This document shows positions 26,887 through 36,247 of a stretch of DNA of 64,000 nucleotides, in pieces. Source of the stretch: Acetobacteraceae bacterium (GTDB taxonomy: Bacteria; Pseudomonadota; Alphaproteobacteria; Acetobacterales; Acetobacteraceae). Position 1 is the first letter of the stretch. Each line of letters starts with the position of its first letter. A program made the translations under genes and the position numbers. Under the pieces are notes generated by a model. That model was not told the origin of the DNA and ran no database searches. It worked only from the letters and a program-made list of their open reading frames with translations. The stretch is taken from NCBI GenBank assembly GCA_025354865.1, contig JANXMB010000170.1, forward strand, positions 1-64,000, in the 5' to 3' direction.

Positions 26887-29019
26887 ATGAACCTGAGTAT
26901 CGGGTCCTGGGGTATTCGCCCCCGCCTGTTCCTCGCCTTCGGGGCGATCGCCGGCATGACGGTCGCGTCCGGTCTGACAGCCTATGTGCAACTGGGTGGG
27001 ATCGGCGACACCCTGCGTGTCGTGACCCGCCAGGATGTGCCGCAAGCCCTCCTCGGCCTGGAAATGGCAGCGCGGGCGCAGACATTGGCGGCGCTCGCCC
27101 CCAATCTGTTGGCCGCGGCGGCGCAGGATCAACGCGGACGCCGGCTGGACGAATTGTCGGTGGAACGCGCCGAGTTGGATAAATTGCTCACCGCGCTCGC
27201 CGAATTTCCCGGCAGTGCGCAGGCCTTGCGGGAATTGACGGCGCAGGCGGCCGAGTTGAACGCGCGGTTGGGTCGGGTCGACGGCGCGGTCGGCCTGCGT
27301 CTGGCCGCGGTCGCCGGGCGCGAAAAGGCAACCGCCCGCGCCGAACAATCCCACGCAGCGGTCGGCGCTCTGCTCGATCCCGCCTGGGAGAAGGTGCGCG
27401 CGCAGATCGAGATGACGTCGATGAATGCCGGCGGCGACCGCGCCCAAATCATGAAGACTTTGTTGCAATTGACAGCGATGGACGTGCCGCTGTCCCAGGC
27501 CCTCGCGGAATTGACCGCCGATAGCAACGACGTGCGGGGCATCCTGCTGCTCGCCGGTCAGGCCCCAAACATTGAGGCGGTGGAGCGGTTGCGCCGGATG
27601 TTGGTGGAATTGACCGAGCGGCTGCTGGAGAAATCCGATGTCGTCGAAAACCTGTCGCCAACGCCCGGCCTGCACGCGGCGATCGACGCCTTCGCGGCCT
27701 TGGGAACGGGGCCGGACAGCGTGTTCGCGCTGCGGGAGGCGGAATTGAAGGCCCTCGCCGACGGCCGCCAAATGTTGAACGACACCAGGGAGGCCGCAGC
27801 CGCCCTGACCAAACTGGTCGGGCGTCGGGTGGACGCCGGGCGACAGGCGATCCAAACCTCGACCGCCGCGTCGGAGACGCAGATCGCCGTTGGATCGTGG
27901 ATCGCCATCGGCCTGTCCTGCGTCAGCATCGCGGTATCCTTCCTGATCGGTTGGCTCTACATCGGGCGCAGTCTGGTGGCGCGGGTCGTCGCCCTCAACG
28001 ATACGATGCGGCGCCTGTCGGAAGGCGACATGACGGCCAACGCTTCGGCAAACGGGCATCGCGACGAAATCGGCCGCATGGCCGGAACGGTCGGCGTATT
28101 CCGTGACAATATGCTGCGGGCGGAGAAACTATCGGCCGAACAGGCGGCGGAGCAGGCGGTGAAGGCGAAGCGCGCCGAGCGGTTGGATGGGCTGACGCAT
28201 GGGTTCGAGGATAGGGTGGGGGGGCTGGTCGGGCTGGTCGCGTCCGCCGCCACCCAGTTGCAGACGACCGCACGATCGATGACCGGAACGGCAGGGGAAA
28301 CCACCCAGCAAGCGGCCAATGTGGCGGCGGCGGCGGAGGAAGCCAGCGTGAACGTGCAAACCGTCGCCAGCGCGGCGGAGGAACTGGCGGCGTCGATCGG
28401 CGAAATCTCCCGCCAGGTCGCCCAATCCGCCAAAGTCGCCGGTAAAGCCGTCGAGGATGCTCGGCGTACCGATGCCGTGGTCCGCGATCTGGCCGATGCG
28501 GCGCAGAAGATCGGCCAAGTGGTGGGCCTGATCAGCAATATCGCCGGTCAAACCAACCTGCTGGCGCTGAATGCCACGATCGAAGCGGCTCGGGCCGGCG
28601 ATGCGGGCAAGGGCTTCGCCGTGGTGGCGTCCGAAGTCAAAAATCTGGCGACCCAGACCGCCAAAGCGACCGAGGATATTGGCCGGCAGATTGCCCAGAT
28701 CCAAGGCTCCACCGCCGAAGCCGTCGCATCCATCCAGGGCATCGGCGCGACGATCGGCGAGGTCAGCGAGATCGCCGCCGCCATCGCTGCGGCGGTGGAG
28801 GAACAGGGCGCGGCGACGCAGGAGATTGCCCGCAACGTCCAGCAAGCCTCGGCGGGCACGCTGGCCGTGACGACCAATATTGCAGGCGTTGGCGCGGGGG
28901 CGAACACCACCGGGGCGGCCGCGACCGAAGTGCTGGACGCCGCCGGCGCCCTGACCCGTCAGGCCGAGGAACTGCACGGCGCGGTCAGCCAGTTTATTCG
29001 GGAGGTGAAGACGGCGTAG
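26887..29019 (+). CDS. Methyl-accepting chemotaxis protein
   Basis: Two TM segments, HAMP-like region, and signalling hairpin IGQVVGLISNIAGQTNLLALNATIEAARAGDAGKGFAVVASEVKNLATQTAKATEDI. Confidence 0.95.
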   Translation: MNLSIGSWGIRPRLFLAFGAIAGMTVASGLTAYVQLGGIGDTLRVVTRQDVPQALLGLEMAARAQTLAALAPNLLAAAAQDQRGRRLDELSVERAELDKLLTALAEFPGSAQALRELTAQAAELNARLGRVDGAVGLRLAAVAGREKATARAEQSHAAVGALLDPAWEKVRAQIEMTSMNAGGDRAQIMKTLLQLTAMDVPLSQALAELTADSNDVRGILLLAGQAPNIEAVERLRRMLVELTERLLEKSDVVENLSPTPGLHAAIDAFAALGTGPDSVFALREAELKALADGRQMLNDTREAAAALTKLVGRRVDAGRQAIQTSTAASETQIAVGSWIAIGLSCVSIAVSFLIGWLYIGRSLVARVVALNDTMRRLSEGDMTANASANGHRDEIGRMAGTVGVFRDNMLRAEKLSAEQAAEQAVKAKRAERLDGLTHGFEDRVGGLVGLVASAATQLQTTARSMTGTAGETTQQAANVAAAAEEASVNVQTVASAAEELAASIGEISRQVAQSAKVAGKAVEDARRTDAVVRDLADAAQKIGQVVGLISNIAGQTNLLALNATIEAARAGDAGKGFAVVASEVKNLATQTAKATEDIGRQIAQIQGSTAEAVASIQGIGATIGEVSEIAAAIAAAVEEQGAATQEIARNVQQASAGTLAVTTNIAGVGAGANTTGAAATEVLDAAGALTRQAEELHGAVSQFIREVKTA

Positions 29020-29020
29020 A

Positions 29021-29119
29021 GCGCGATGACCGCAGGCGGCATCGCCGGAGGTCTGAATCGCGCGAACAAACAACGAGCGCGATGACCGCAGGCGGTATCG
29101 CCGGAGGTCTGAATCGCGC
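29021..29119 (-). repeat. 43-bp palindromic repeat (family A), two copies, reverse orientation, 56-nt period
   Basis: 29021-29063 and 29077-29119: GCGCGATGACCGCAGGCGG(C/T)ATCGCCGGAGGTCTGAATCGCGC. Confidence 0.9.
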
Positions 29120-29134
29120 GAGCGGGTTCCGGCG

Positions 29135-29731
29135 TTACACCGGCACGACGCCGTCTTTGTCGAGCCGGGCGAGTACGCCTGTATGGATATCGAAGCGGAA
29201 ACCGTGCAGGTCGAGCTTGCCGGCGGCGACCGCATCCTGGATCCAGGGGAAGGTCAGCAGGTTAGCGAGGGACAGGCGCACGACCTCGGCCTCGACATAG
29301 GGCAGCACATCCTCGCCGGGCGGCAGGTTGCGCAAGGCGGGCCGCGCCATGGAAACCCAGGGCTGAACGAAATCGCGGGCTTCCTCCGGCGCGCCTTCGA
29401 CCATGGCGCGCACGCCGCCGCATTGGGCATGGCCGAGCACGACGATGTGGGAGACTTTGAGGACGCGGACGCCGAATTCGAGTGCGGCGCTGGTGCCGTG
29501 GTACTTGGCGTCGGGCTGGTAGATCGGCACCAAAGCGCCGACGTTACGGACCACAAACATCTCCCCGGGTACGGCGGAGAACACCGTCTGCGGATCGACC
29601 CGGGAGTCGGAGCACGCGACGATCAGCGTTTCCGGTTGCTGCCCCCATTTGGCCAAAGCCTCGTAGCGGGCGCGTTCCGTGGGCCAGATTTGCGCGCGAA
29701 ATTGCCGGTAACCTTCAATCAGGCGGTCCAT
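29135..29731 (-). CDS. Beta-carbonic anhydrase
   Basis: LIVACSDSRVDPQTVFSAVPGEMFVVRNVGALVP...SAALEFGVRVLKVSHIVVLGHAQCGGVRAM. Confidence 0.95.
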   Translation of the reverse strand: MDRLIEGYRQFRAQIWPTERARYEALAKWGQQPETLIVACSDSRVDPQTVFSAVPGEMFVVRNVGALVPIYQPDAKYHGTSAALEFGVRVLKVSHIVVLGHAQCGGVRAMVEGAPEEARDFVQPWVSMARPALRNLPPGEDVLPYVEAEVVRLSLANLLTFPWIQDAVAAGKLDLHGFRFDIHTGVLARLDKDGVVPV

Positions 29732-29831
29732 GATTCCCCGGTGAGCGATTCGCGGTGTTGCTAGCATAGCCCGGCTTGCGTGCAACGGTGTTTTATGGGA
29801 TCGGCCCGCAGTTGCCGATGGATAAATACCC

Positions 29832-31229
29832 ATGACCGAATTTGTTCCAACCCTGGTCCTCGCGGGATTGCTGACCTTGGGTTCCTGGTCCGCCGCGCGC
29901 GCCGATGCCGCCGCCGATTCCGCCACCGATTCCGCCACCGGAGCATCGTTGCCGGCCCCTTGCGCGGCGATCGACGACACCCTGACCGGGGCCTGGGCGG
30001 GCGGCTTCCGCACGAAGCTCGCCACCGATTACGGCATAAGTCTGTGCGTGCAGGAGCAGAGCGAGGTCTTCGGCAATCTGGCCGGTGGCCTGCACCGCGG
30101 CGCGGTTTACGACGGCCTGACCACCGCGAGCGTGAAGGTGGACAATGTCGGCGGGCTGGAGGGGCTGTCGTTCTATGCCAGCATGCTGCAAATCCACGGA
30201 CGCGGCCCGACGCCGAATCTGGTCGGCAGCCTGCAGTCTGTCACCAACACCGAGGCGACGCGATCCACCAAGCTGTATGGGTTATGGATCGAGCAAGCGC
30301 TGTTCGGCGGCGACCTGACCGTGCGGATCGGGCAGGAGGGCGCGACCGACGAGTTCATGCTGGCCAAATCGGCGGCGATCTTCATCGACTCGAGTTTCGG
30401 TTTCCCCGCCGCCATGGCCTTGAGCCTGCCGTCCGGCGGGCCGAACTACCCGTTGGCGGCGCCGATGGTGCGGGCGCAATACAAACTCGACGAGCGGTTC
30501 ACGCTGCTTGGTGCCGTGTTCGACGGCGACCCGGCCGGCGTCGGTCCCGGCGACCCGCAGCGCCGCGACCTGACGGGATCGGCGTTCCGCACCCGGGATG
30601 GCGCCATGAGTTTCCTGGAACTCTGGTATGCCGCTGGATCGGATGGGGAGGATGGGCGGCCCGGCCTGTATAAAATCGGCGCCTGGTACCATTCCGGACG
30701 CTTCGCCGACCCGGTGCGCGACACCTTGGGCCGCCCCCTCGCGAGCCCGGCCAGCAATGGGGTCCCGCGCCAATTCCGCGGCAACCGCGCGGTGTATGCG
30801 GTGATGGATCAGACTGTTTGGCGGCCGGCGCATGCGAAGGATGGCGGGATTTCGGTGTTCGCTATGGCGACGATCGCCCCGGACGACCGCAATGTCGCCA
30901 ATCTGTCGGTCACGGGCGGGGTGAACTGGACGGGGCCATTCCCGGGGCGGGACAAGGATGTCGCGGGTTTGGCGTTCGCGACAACCGACCTTGGCAGTGC
31001 GCAACGGTCGTTCGGGGCCGATCTGGTGCGCTTCGGCGCGGCGAGTGCGCCGTTCAAGACGCATGAAACCGTCGTCGAGCTGACCTACCAATATAGGGCG
31101 ATGCCGGGCCTGACCTTGCAACCGGACCTGCAATACGTCGTCAATCCCGGCGCGGGCTTGCCCAACGCGACCGGGGTTGCGTTGAAGAACGCGGTGATTG
31201 CCGGCCTGCGCGCCACGCTGGTGTTCTAA
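29832..31229 (+). CDS. OprB-family carbohydrate-selective porin
   Basis: Signal peptide then GLHRGAVYDGLTTASVKVDNVGGLEGLSFYASMLQIHGRGPTPNLVGSLQSVTNTEATRSTKLYGLWIEQALFGGDLTVRIGQ; C-terminal TLVF. Confidence 0.88.
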   Translation: MTEFVPTLVLAGLLTLGSWSAARADAAADSATDSATGASLPAPCAAIDDTLTGAWAGGFRTKLATDYGISLCVQEQSEVFGNLAGGLHRGAVYDGLTTASVKVDNVGGLEGLSFYASMLQIHGRGPTPNLVGSLQSVTNTEATRSTKLYGLWIEQALFGGDLTVRIGQEGATDEFMLAKSAAIFIDSSFGFPAAMALSLPSGGPNYPLAAPMVRAQYKLDERFTLLGAVFDGDPAGVGPGDPQRRDLTGSAFRTRDGAMSFLELWYAAGSDGEDGRPGLYKIGAWYHSGRFADPVRDTLGRPLASPASNGVPRQFRGNRAVYAVMDQTVWRPAHAKDGGISVFAMATIAPDDRNVANLSVTGGVNWTGPFPGRDKDVAGLAFATTDLGSAQRSFGADLVRFGAASAPFKTHETVVELTYQYRAMPGLTLQPDLQYVVNPGAGLPNATGVALKNAVIAGLRATLVF

Positions 31230-31236
31230 AAAAGGA

Positions 31237-31267
31237 AAGCGCGGCCGCTGTTGTTGCGGCCGCGCTT
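31237..31267 (-). terminator. Rho-independent terminator
   Basis: AAGCGCGGCCGC-TGTTGTT-GCGGCCGCGCTT, perfect 12-bp stem; on the minus strand followed by TTCCTTTTTT. Confidence 0.8.
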
Positions 31268-31276
31268 CTACACGTC

Positions 31277-31374
31277 ACGCGATTCAGACCTCCGGCGTTC
31301 CGCCTTCGATCATCGCGTATCGTGATTTGGACACGCGATTCAGACCTCCGGCGTTCCGCCTTCGATCATCGCGT
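31277..31374 (+). repeat. 42-bp variant of palindromic repeat family A, two copies, 56-nt period
   Basis: 31277-31318 and 31333-31374: ACGCGATTCAGACCTCCGGCGTTCCGCCTTCGATCATCGCGT. Confidence 0.9.
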
Positions 31375-31375
31375 A

Positions 31376-31858
31376 TCAGACCGCTTCGAGAATCGCCTCG
31401 GCCTTGCTGACTTCGAACCCGCCGGGGGCCTCGACGCCCAAATGGGTGACGACGCCATCCTGCGCCACCAGCGCGTAACGCTGGCTCCGCCAGCCCATGC
31501 CGCGACCGTTCAGGTCGAGCTCCAGGCCGATCGCCTTGGCGAACGCCGCCGCGCCGTCGGCCAGCATATCGACCTTGCCATCGGTGCCCTGATCCTTGCC
31601 CCAGGCGCCCATCACGAAGGCGTCGTTGACCGAGATGCAGGCGACGGTATCGACGCCCTTGGCCTTGAACGCATCGGCGTTCTGCACGAAGCCCGGCAGG
31701 TGCTTCGCGCTGCAGGTCGGGGTGAACGCGCCCGGCACAGCGAACAGCACGACCTTCTTGCCGCCGAAGATGTCGTCGGTCGAGGTTTCCTTCGGCCCTT
31801 CCGATGTCGCCATCATCAGCTTCATCGACGGGATTTTGTCGCCAACTTTAATCGTCAT
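31376..31858 (-). CDS. Peroxiredoxin (Prx5/AhpE-like)
   Basis: MTIKVGDKIPSMKLMMATSEGPKETSTDDIFGGKKVVLFAVPGAFTPTCSAKHLPGFV...VNDAFVMGAWGKDQG. Confidence 0.95.
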   Translation of the reverse strand: MTIKVGDKIPSMKLMMATSEGPKETSTDDIFGGKKVVLFAVPGAFTPTCSAKHLPGFVQNADAFKAKGVDTVACISVNDAFVMGAWGKDQGTDGKVDMLADGAAAFAKAIGLELDLNGRGMGWRSQRYALVAQDGVVTHLGVEAPGGFEVSKAEAILEAV

Positions 31859-32020
31859 GAGTGTCTTGCTCCCCTTAGGTGGAACCCGGTGCGAACCTGC
31901 CGCAGTGGGCAGAAGCGGACTCCTAGCGGGGCTTGGCGCCGGAGTCACCAGGGGAGTTCGGCCGCGTTGACATACGGCCCGAACAGCCGTGAGATCGTGG
32001 GGTTCCCGAGGGAGGCGACG

Positions 32021-33292
32021 TTGGAGTTCGAACTCAAATATACCCCGGCGCAGGAGGCGTTTCGCCAGGAGGTGCGCGCCTGGCTCGCCGAGAACGTGCC
32101 GGACGGAATCCGCGACCGGCCCCGATCCTTCGCCGAATCCAAAGCCCAGTACCTGCACAAACGCGAACTCGGCCGCCGGCTCGGCGCGCAAGGCTGGCTT
32201 TACCCGTCGGGGGAGAAGCAATACGGCGGCGGCGGCCTGGAATTCGATCGGATCGTCGTGCTGGAGGAGGAAACGGCGCGCCTAGGCCTCGGCCTGCCGC
32301 CCTACTACGACAGCGGCGGAAAAATGGGCGCGGCGAGCATTCGGGTCTGGGGGACGGACGCGCAGAAGCAACAATTCCTGCCGCCGATCTATGCCGGGCA
32401 GGTGCGCACCTGGCAGTTGCTGACCGAACCGACGGCCGGATCGGACCTTGCGGGCATCCGAATGACGGCCATCCGCGACGGCGATTGTTACGTGTTCAAC
32501 GGGCAGAAGATATACATCGGGTCGCACCACGGGGCCGATCGTTACTGGACCATTGCGGTGACCGACCCCAAAGGCAAACGGCACCAGAACGTGTCGTGGT
32601 TCATGATCGATTCGTCGCTGCCCGGTCTGTCCACCCAGCCGCTGCACATGCTCAGCGCCCAAAGCGAGGGCGAAACCGACGAGTACGGGCATAAAAATAT
32701 TATCTATTTCGATAACGTTCGAGTGCCGGCGGATTGCCTCGTGGGCGGGGAAAACAACGGCTGGAAAGTCGCCTCGACCCATCTGGAAGTCGAACATAGC
32801 GGGCAAGGCAACATCCGCACCAACCCGGTATGGATCGCCCTGCTGGCCCACTGTCGATCCGAACTGCGCGACGGCCGCCCGATTATCGCGGACCCCGAAG
32901 CGCGCGACAAACTGGCCGAAATCTACACAAGGTTGGAAGCGGTGCGCCTGCTATCGACGCGCAATTTCTGGATGGTCTATGCTGGGGAGAAACGATCCTA
33001 CCACGGCTCGCAAGCGTCCTATTTGCGCAAAACCACCAATCTGTGGCTGACCAAAGCAATCCACGACCTGTTGGGGCCGGAAGCGCTCACGTCCGATGCC
33101 CTGTACGGCGCGATGAACGGGATCGCGGAAATGCAACAACGCCGCGGCATCGTCGAACAACATCCGGGCGGCACCACCGACATCCAACGCGTCGTCATCG
33201 CCCGCCGCCTTGGCGTCGGCGCCCGGGAACCGCAACAAGCGGGCAAGTTGGGCGAAGAAGGCCTGGCGAAAAAAACGACTGCGGAGGCCTGA
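32021..33292 (+). CDS. Acyl-CoA dehydrogenase
   Basis: LLTEPTAGSDLAGIRMTAIRDGDCYVFNGQKIYIGSHHGADRYWTIAVTD; likely TTG start after GGAGG; the longer ORF start is not supported. Confidence 0.9.
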   Translation: MEFELKYTPAQEAFRQEVRAWLAENVPDGIRDRPRSFAESKAQYLHKRELGRRLGAQGWLYPSGEKQYGGGGLEFDRIVVLEEETARLGLGLPPYYDSGGKMGAASIRVWGTDAQKQQFLPPIYAGQVRTWQLLTEPTAGSDLAGIRMTAIRDGDCYVFNGQKIYIGSHHGADRYWTIAVTDPKGKRHQNVSWFMIDSSLPGLSTQPLHMLSAQSEGETDEYGHKNIIYFDNVRVPADCLVGGENNGWKVASTHLEVEHSGQGNIRTNPVWIALLAHCRSELRDGRPIIADPEARDKLAEIYTRLEAVRLLSTRNFWMVYAGEKRSYHGSQASYLRKTTNLWLTKAIHDLLGPEALTSDALYGAMNGIAEMQQRRGIVEQHPGGTTDIQRVVIARRLGVGAREPQQAGKLGEEGLAKKTTAEA

Positions 33293-33295
33293 ACG

Positions 33296-34363
33296 ATGGA
33301 TCTTTCCCTGTCGGATTCGCAAATCCTGATCCGCGATAGCGTCCGCACCTTTGTCCAGCGGCATGTGCACCGAGCGGAATTGGTGCGGCAAGCAAATGTG
33401 GGGGAGGATTGGGACCCGGCGTGGCAAGCCATGTTCGCCGAAGCCGGCTGGACCGGCGCCCTGGTGCCAGCATCCTGCGGCGGGTTGGAATTGGACCCGC
33501 TGAGTGCGGCGCTGATCTTCGAGGAACTCGGCCGCGGCGCCGTGCCATCCCCCCTGCTGGCGTCGAGCGCGATCGCCGTCGGCCTGTTATTGGGGTGCGA
33601 GGAAACCGAACCGCGCAACGCGGCCCTGGCAGGGATCGCCGACGGAACGGCCATCGTTATCCCAGCGCTGCGTCGCCCGGCATCGACGTGGCAAGGCGTC
33701 GCCAGTACCGCGACGGCGCTGGTGGACGGGATGCTGACGGGGACCAAGGTGTTCGTGCCCTTCGCCGCCGCAGCGACGCATTTCCTGGTCACCGTGGCGG
33801 ACGGGCTGGCGATCGTTCCTGCTTCCGCTGCATCGGTGCGCCCGCTCGGCGGTTTCTTGCAAGCAACGCATGAGGTCGTTTTTTCCGGCGTGCCCGTCGG
33901 ACCCATCCTCCATCCCACCGTGCCCCTCGACGACTCCCTCTCCGTCGCCCGGCTTATGCTCGGCGCCTATCAGGTGGGCGGGATGATGGAAATGCTGGAT
34001 ATGTCGGTGTCCCATAGTAACACACGCATACAGTTCGGCACCCCGATCGGCCGGTTTCAGCGGGTGCAGGACCATATTATTCGGTTGTTGAACGCAATGG
34101 ATGCGGCGAAATGGGCAGTCTACGAGGCCGCCTGGGCGTGGGAGGCGGATCGTAACGGCATCGGACGCAGCTACCTCGCCTGCGCCACCGCCGCGGACAG
34201 CGCGATCGAGGCGGCCAACGCAGCGCACGAGGTCCACGCGGCAATCGGCAGCGATCCCCGCTATGGCCTTACGCTCTACACCAGGATTTCGCGCTCGCTC
34301 TACGAACTCCTGGGCGCCCCGTCCTGGCAGCGCCGACAAATGGCGGACGCGCTCGGCTGGTAA
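33296..34363 (+). CDS. Acyl-CoA dehydrogenase family protein
   Basis: MDLSLSDSQILIRDSVRTFVQRHV...GWTGALVPASCGGLELDPLSAALIFEELGRGAVPSPLLASSAIAV...ARLMLGAYQVGGMMEMLDMSVSHSNTRIQFGTPIGRFQRVQDHIIRL. Confidence 0.9.
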   Translation: MDLSLSDSQILIRDSVRTFVQRHVHRAELVRQANVGEDWDPAWQAMFAEAGWTGALVPASCGGLELDPLSAALIFEELGRGAVPSPLLASSAIAVGLLLGCEETEPRNAALAGIADGTAIVIPALRRPASTWQGVASTATALVDGMLTGTKVFVPFAAAATHFLVTVADGLAIVPASAASVRPLGGFLQATHEVVFSGVPVGPILHPTVPLDDSLSVARLMLGAYQVGGMMEMLDMSVSHSNTRIQFGTPIGRFQRVQDHIIRLLNAMDAAKWAVYEAAWAWEADRNGIGRSYLACATAADSAIEAANAAHEVHAAIGSDPRYGLTLYTRISRSLYELLGAPSWQRRQMADALGW

Positions 34364-34399
34364 CGGGGGGCTGGTAGCGGGGGGGTGGTAGCGGGGGCG

Positions 34400-36055
34400 C
34401 TACGCCAGAACCATCCCCGCATACCCCGCAGCCGCCACGGCGTCGCAGCGTTCGCGATACTGCGGGGCGCCGCCCTGGTATTGCAGCACCCGCCGCACAT
34501 TCCGGCCCTCGACGTTGGAGTTGATGCCGGTCAGCCACGAATCCACCTGCGTGTACAGCATCCCCGCCGCGACTTCGTCCACATGGCGCGACCAGTCGGC
34601 CTCGGCGTCCGGCAGGGCTTCGAAGCGGGTGATGCCGTGGGCGCTGGCGTAACCGATCAAGTCGGACGCCCAATCGACGTTCTGCTCGATACAACGGGGA
34701 ATATTGCATCGGGTGGACGCATTGTGCGGCCCGACGATGGTCAGCAGGTTCGGAAAATCGGTCGACATCGTGCCCAGGAAGGTCTTCGGCCCGTCCGCCC
34801 AGTGTTGCTTCAAGGTCTTGCCGCCGACGCCACGGACATCGATGCGTTCGAACGCCCCCAGCACGGCGTCGAAACCGGTCGCATAGATAATGATATCGAA
34901 ATCGTACGACCGATCCGAACAGGCGATGCCGGTTTCGGTGACCCGCAGGATCGGGGTTTCCACCGTATCCACCAAATGCACATGCGGCAGATTGTAGGCC
35001 TCGTAATATCCGGTCTCCTGCGGTACCCGGCGGGTACCGAAACCGTGGTTCTTCGGGATCAGCCGCTCCGCCACCACCGGGTCCTTCACCCGTTGGCGAA
35101 TCTTCGTCGCAACGAATGCGCTGAACAAAGCATTCGCTTTCAAATCGGTCAGCACATCGCGGAAATTCGCCATCCAGATGCTGAAACCCGGTTCGGCGTA
35201 TAACCGTTCCCAGTTGGCCTCCCGTTCCTCCGGCGTCACTTCGAACGTGCCGCGCGGGTCGGTGTCGTGGATGTAGCAGCCCGGCGTCTGGCGCAGCCGT
35301 TCGAACATCGCCGGATAGCCGGCCTTGATCCGCACCTGTTCCGCGTCGGAAATCTTCGCATTATGCAGCGGGGTGCACCAATTCGCAGTGCGTTGAAACA
35401 CGGTCAACGACCCGACCAGCGGTGCGATCGTCTGAATGATTTGCACCCCGGTCGCGCCGGTGCCGATCACGGCGACGCGCTTGCCGGCGAAGTCGATTGC
35501 TTCGTGCGGCCAACGATAGGTGTGGAAGGACCGGCCCTTGAAGTCGGCAATGCCCTCGAATTTCGGCAGCGTATCGGCCGATAGCGGTCCCACGGCGGTG
35601 ATGGCAAAACGGCACCGATATGTCCGGCCGTCGTCCAGGGTCACCGACCATTTGCGCGCGGCCTCATCCCAGATGGCCGAGGCGACGCGGCTGTTGCACT
35701 GGATATCGCGCCGTAGATCGAAACGATCCACCACATAATTCAAATAGCGCTCGGTTTCCGGCTGCGGCGAGAAATGCTCGCTCCAATTCCATTCCTGCAA
35801 CAATGCGTCGGAGAACGCGTAGCCGTAGGTGTAGCTTTCGGAATCGAACCGAGCACCGGGGTAGCGATTCCAGTACCAGGTGCCGCCGATGCCGCCGCCG
35901 GTTTCGAACACTCGGACGGACAGGCCGCGTTCGCGCAACCGGTGCAACTGGTAAATCCCGGCGATGCCGGCGCCGATGACGATGGCGTCGAACTCGGTCG
36001 TCTCGGCGGCAGCGGTCGGGGCGACCATGGTATCGGGCATGCGTCGGTTCTCCAT
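34400..36055 (-). CDS. FAD-dependent Baeyer-Villiger-type monooxygenase
   Basis: VIGAGIAGIYQLHRLRERGLSVRVFETGGGIGGTWYWNRYPGARFD and FKGRSFHTYRWP (FxGxxxHTxxWP); the ORF extension to 36160 is repeat-derived. Confidence 0.93.
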   Translation of the reverse strand: MENRRMPDTMVAPTAAAETTEFDAIVIGAGIAGIYQLHRLRERGLSVRVFETGGGIGGTWYWNRYPGARFDSESYTYGYAFSDALLQEWNWSEHFSPQPETERYLNYVVDRFDLRRDIQCNSRVASAIWDEAARKWSVTLDDGRTYRCRFAITAVGPLSADTLPKFEGIADFKGRSFHTYRWPHEAIDFAGKRVAVIGTGATGVQIIQTIAPLVGSLTVFQRTANWCTPLHNAKISDAEQVRIKAGYPAMFERLRQTPGCYIHDTDPRGTFEVTPEEREANWERLYAEPGFSIWMANFRDVLTDLKANALFSAFVATKIRQRVKDPVVAERLIPKNHGFGTRRVPQETGYYEAYNLPHVHLVDTVETPILRVTETGIACSDRSYDFDIIIYATGFDAVLGAFERIDVRGVGGKTLKQHWADGPKTFLGTMSTDFPNLLTIVGPHNASTRCNIPRCIEQNVDWASDLIGYASAHGITRFEALPDAEADWSRHVDEVAAGMLYTQVDSWLTGINSNVEGRNVRRVLQYQGGAPQYRERCDAVAAAGYAGMVLA

Positions 36056-36130
36056 ATCGTGTTCGGTGCGGCGCGCATCATCGCCAAAACGCACGCCGCT
36101 GCAACGTGGATCGCTGCAACGTGGATCGGT

Positions 36131-36247
36131 TAGAGCGTGATCGCCTGAGGTTGACTTCAACCTCGGGCGTGAATCACCCTCTCAAACAAAGGCTTAGACC
36201 ATGATCCAACGCCGAGATCGCGTGCAACCTCAAACGATCATGGTCTA
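36131..36247 (+). repeat. 117-bp double-hairpin repeat (family B), copy 1
   Basis: TAGAGCGTGATCGCCTGAGGTTGACTTCAACCTCGGGCGTGAATCACCC...TTAGACCATGATC...GATCATGGTCTA; two stem-loops. Confidence 0.93.

Noticed and set aside
36055-36160. N-terminal extension of the BVMO ORF
   Set aside because: The extension (MKSTSGDHALTDPRCSDPRCSG...) is translated from the 117-bp repeat and short direct repeats; the family N-terminus begins at 36055 or 36040.
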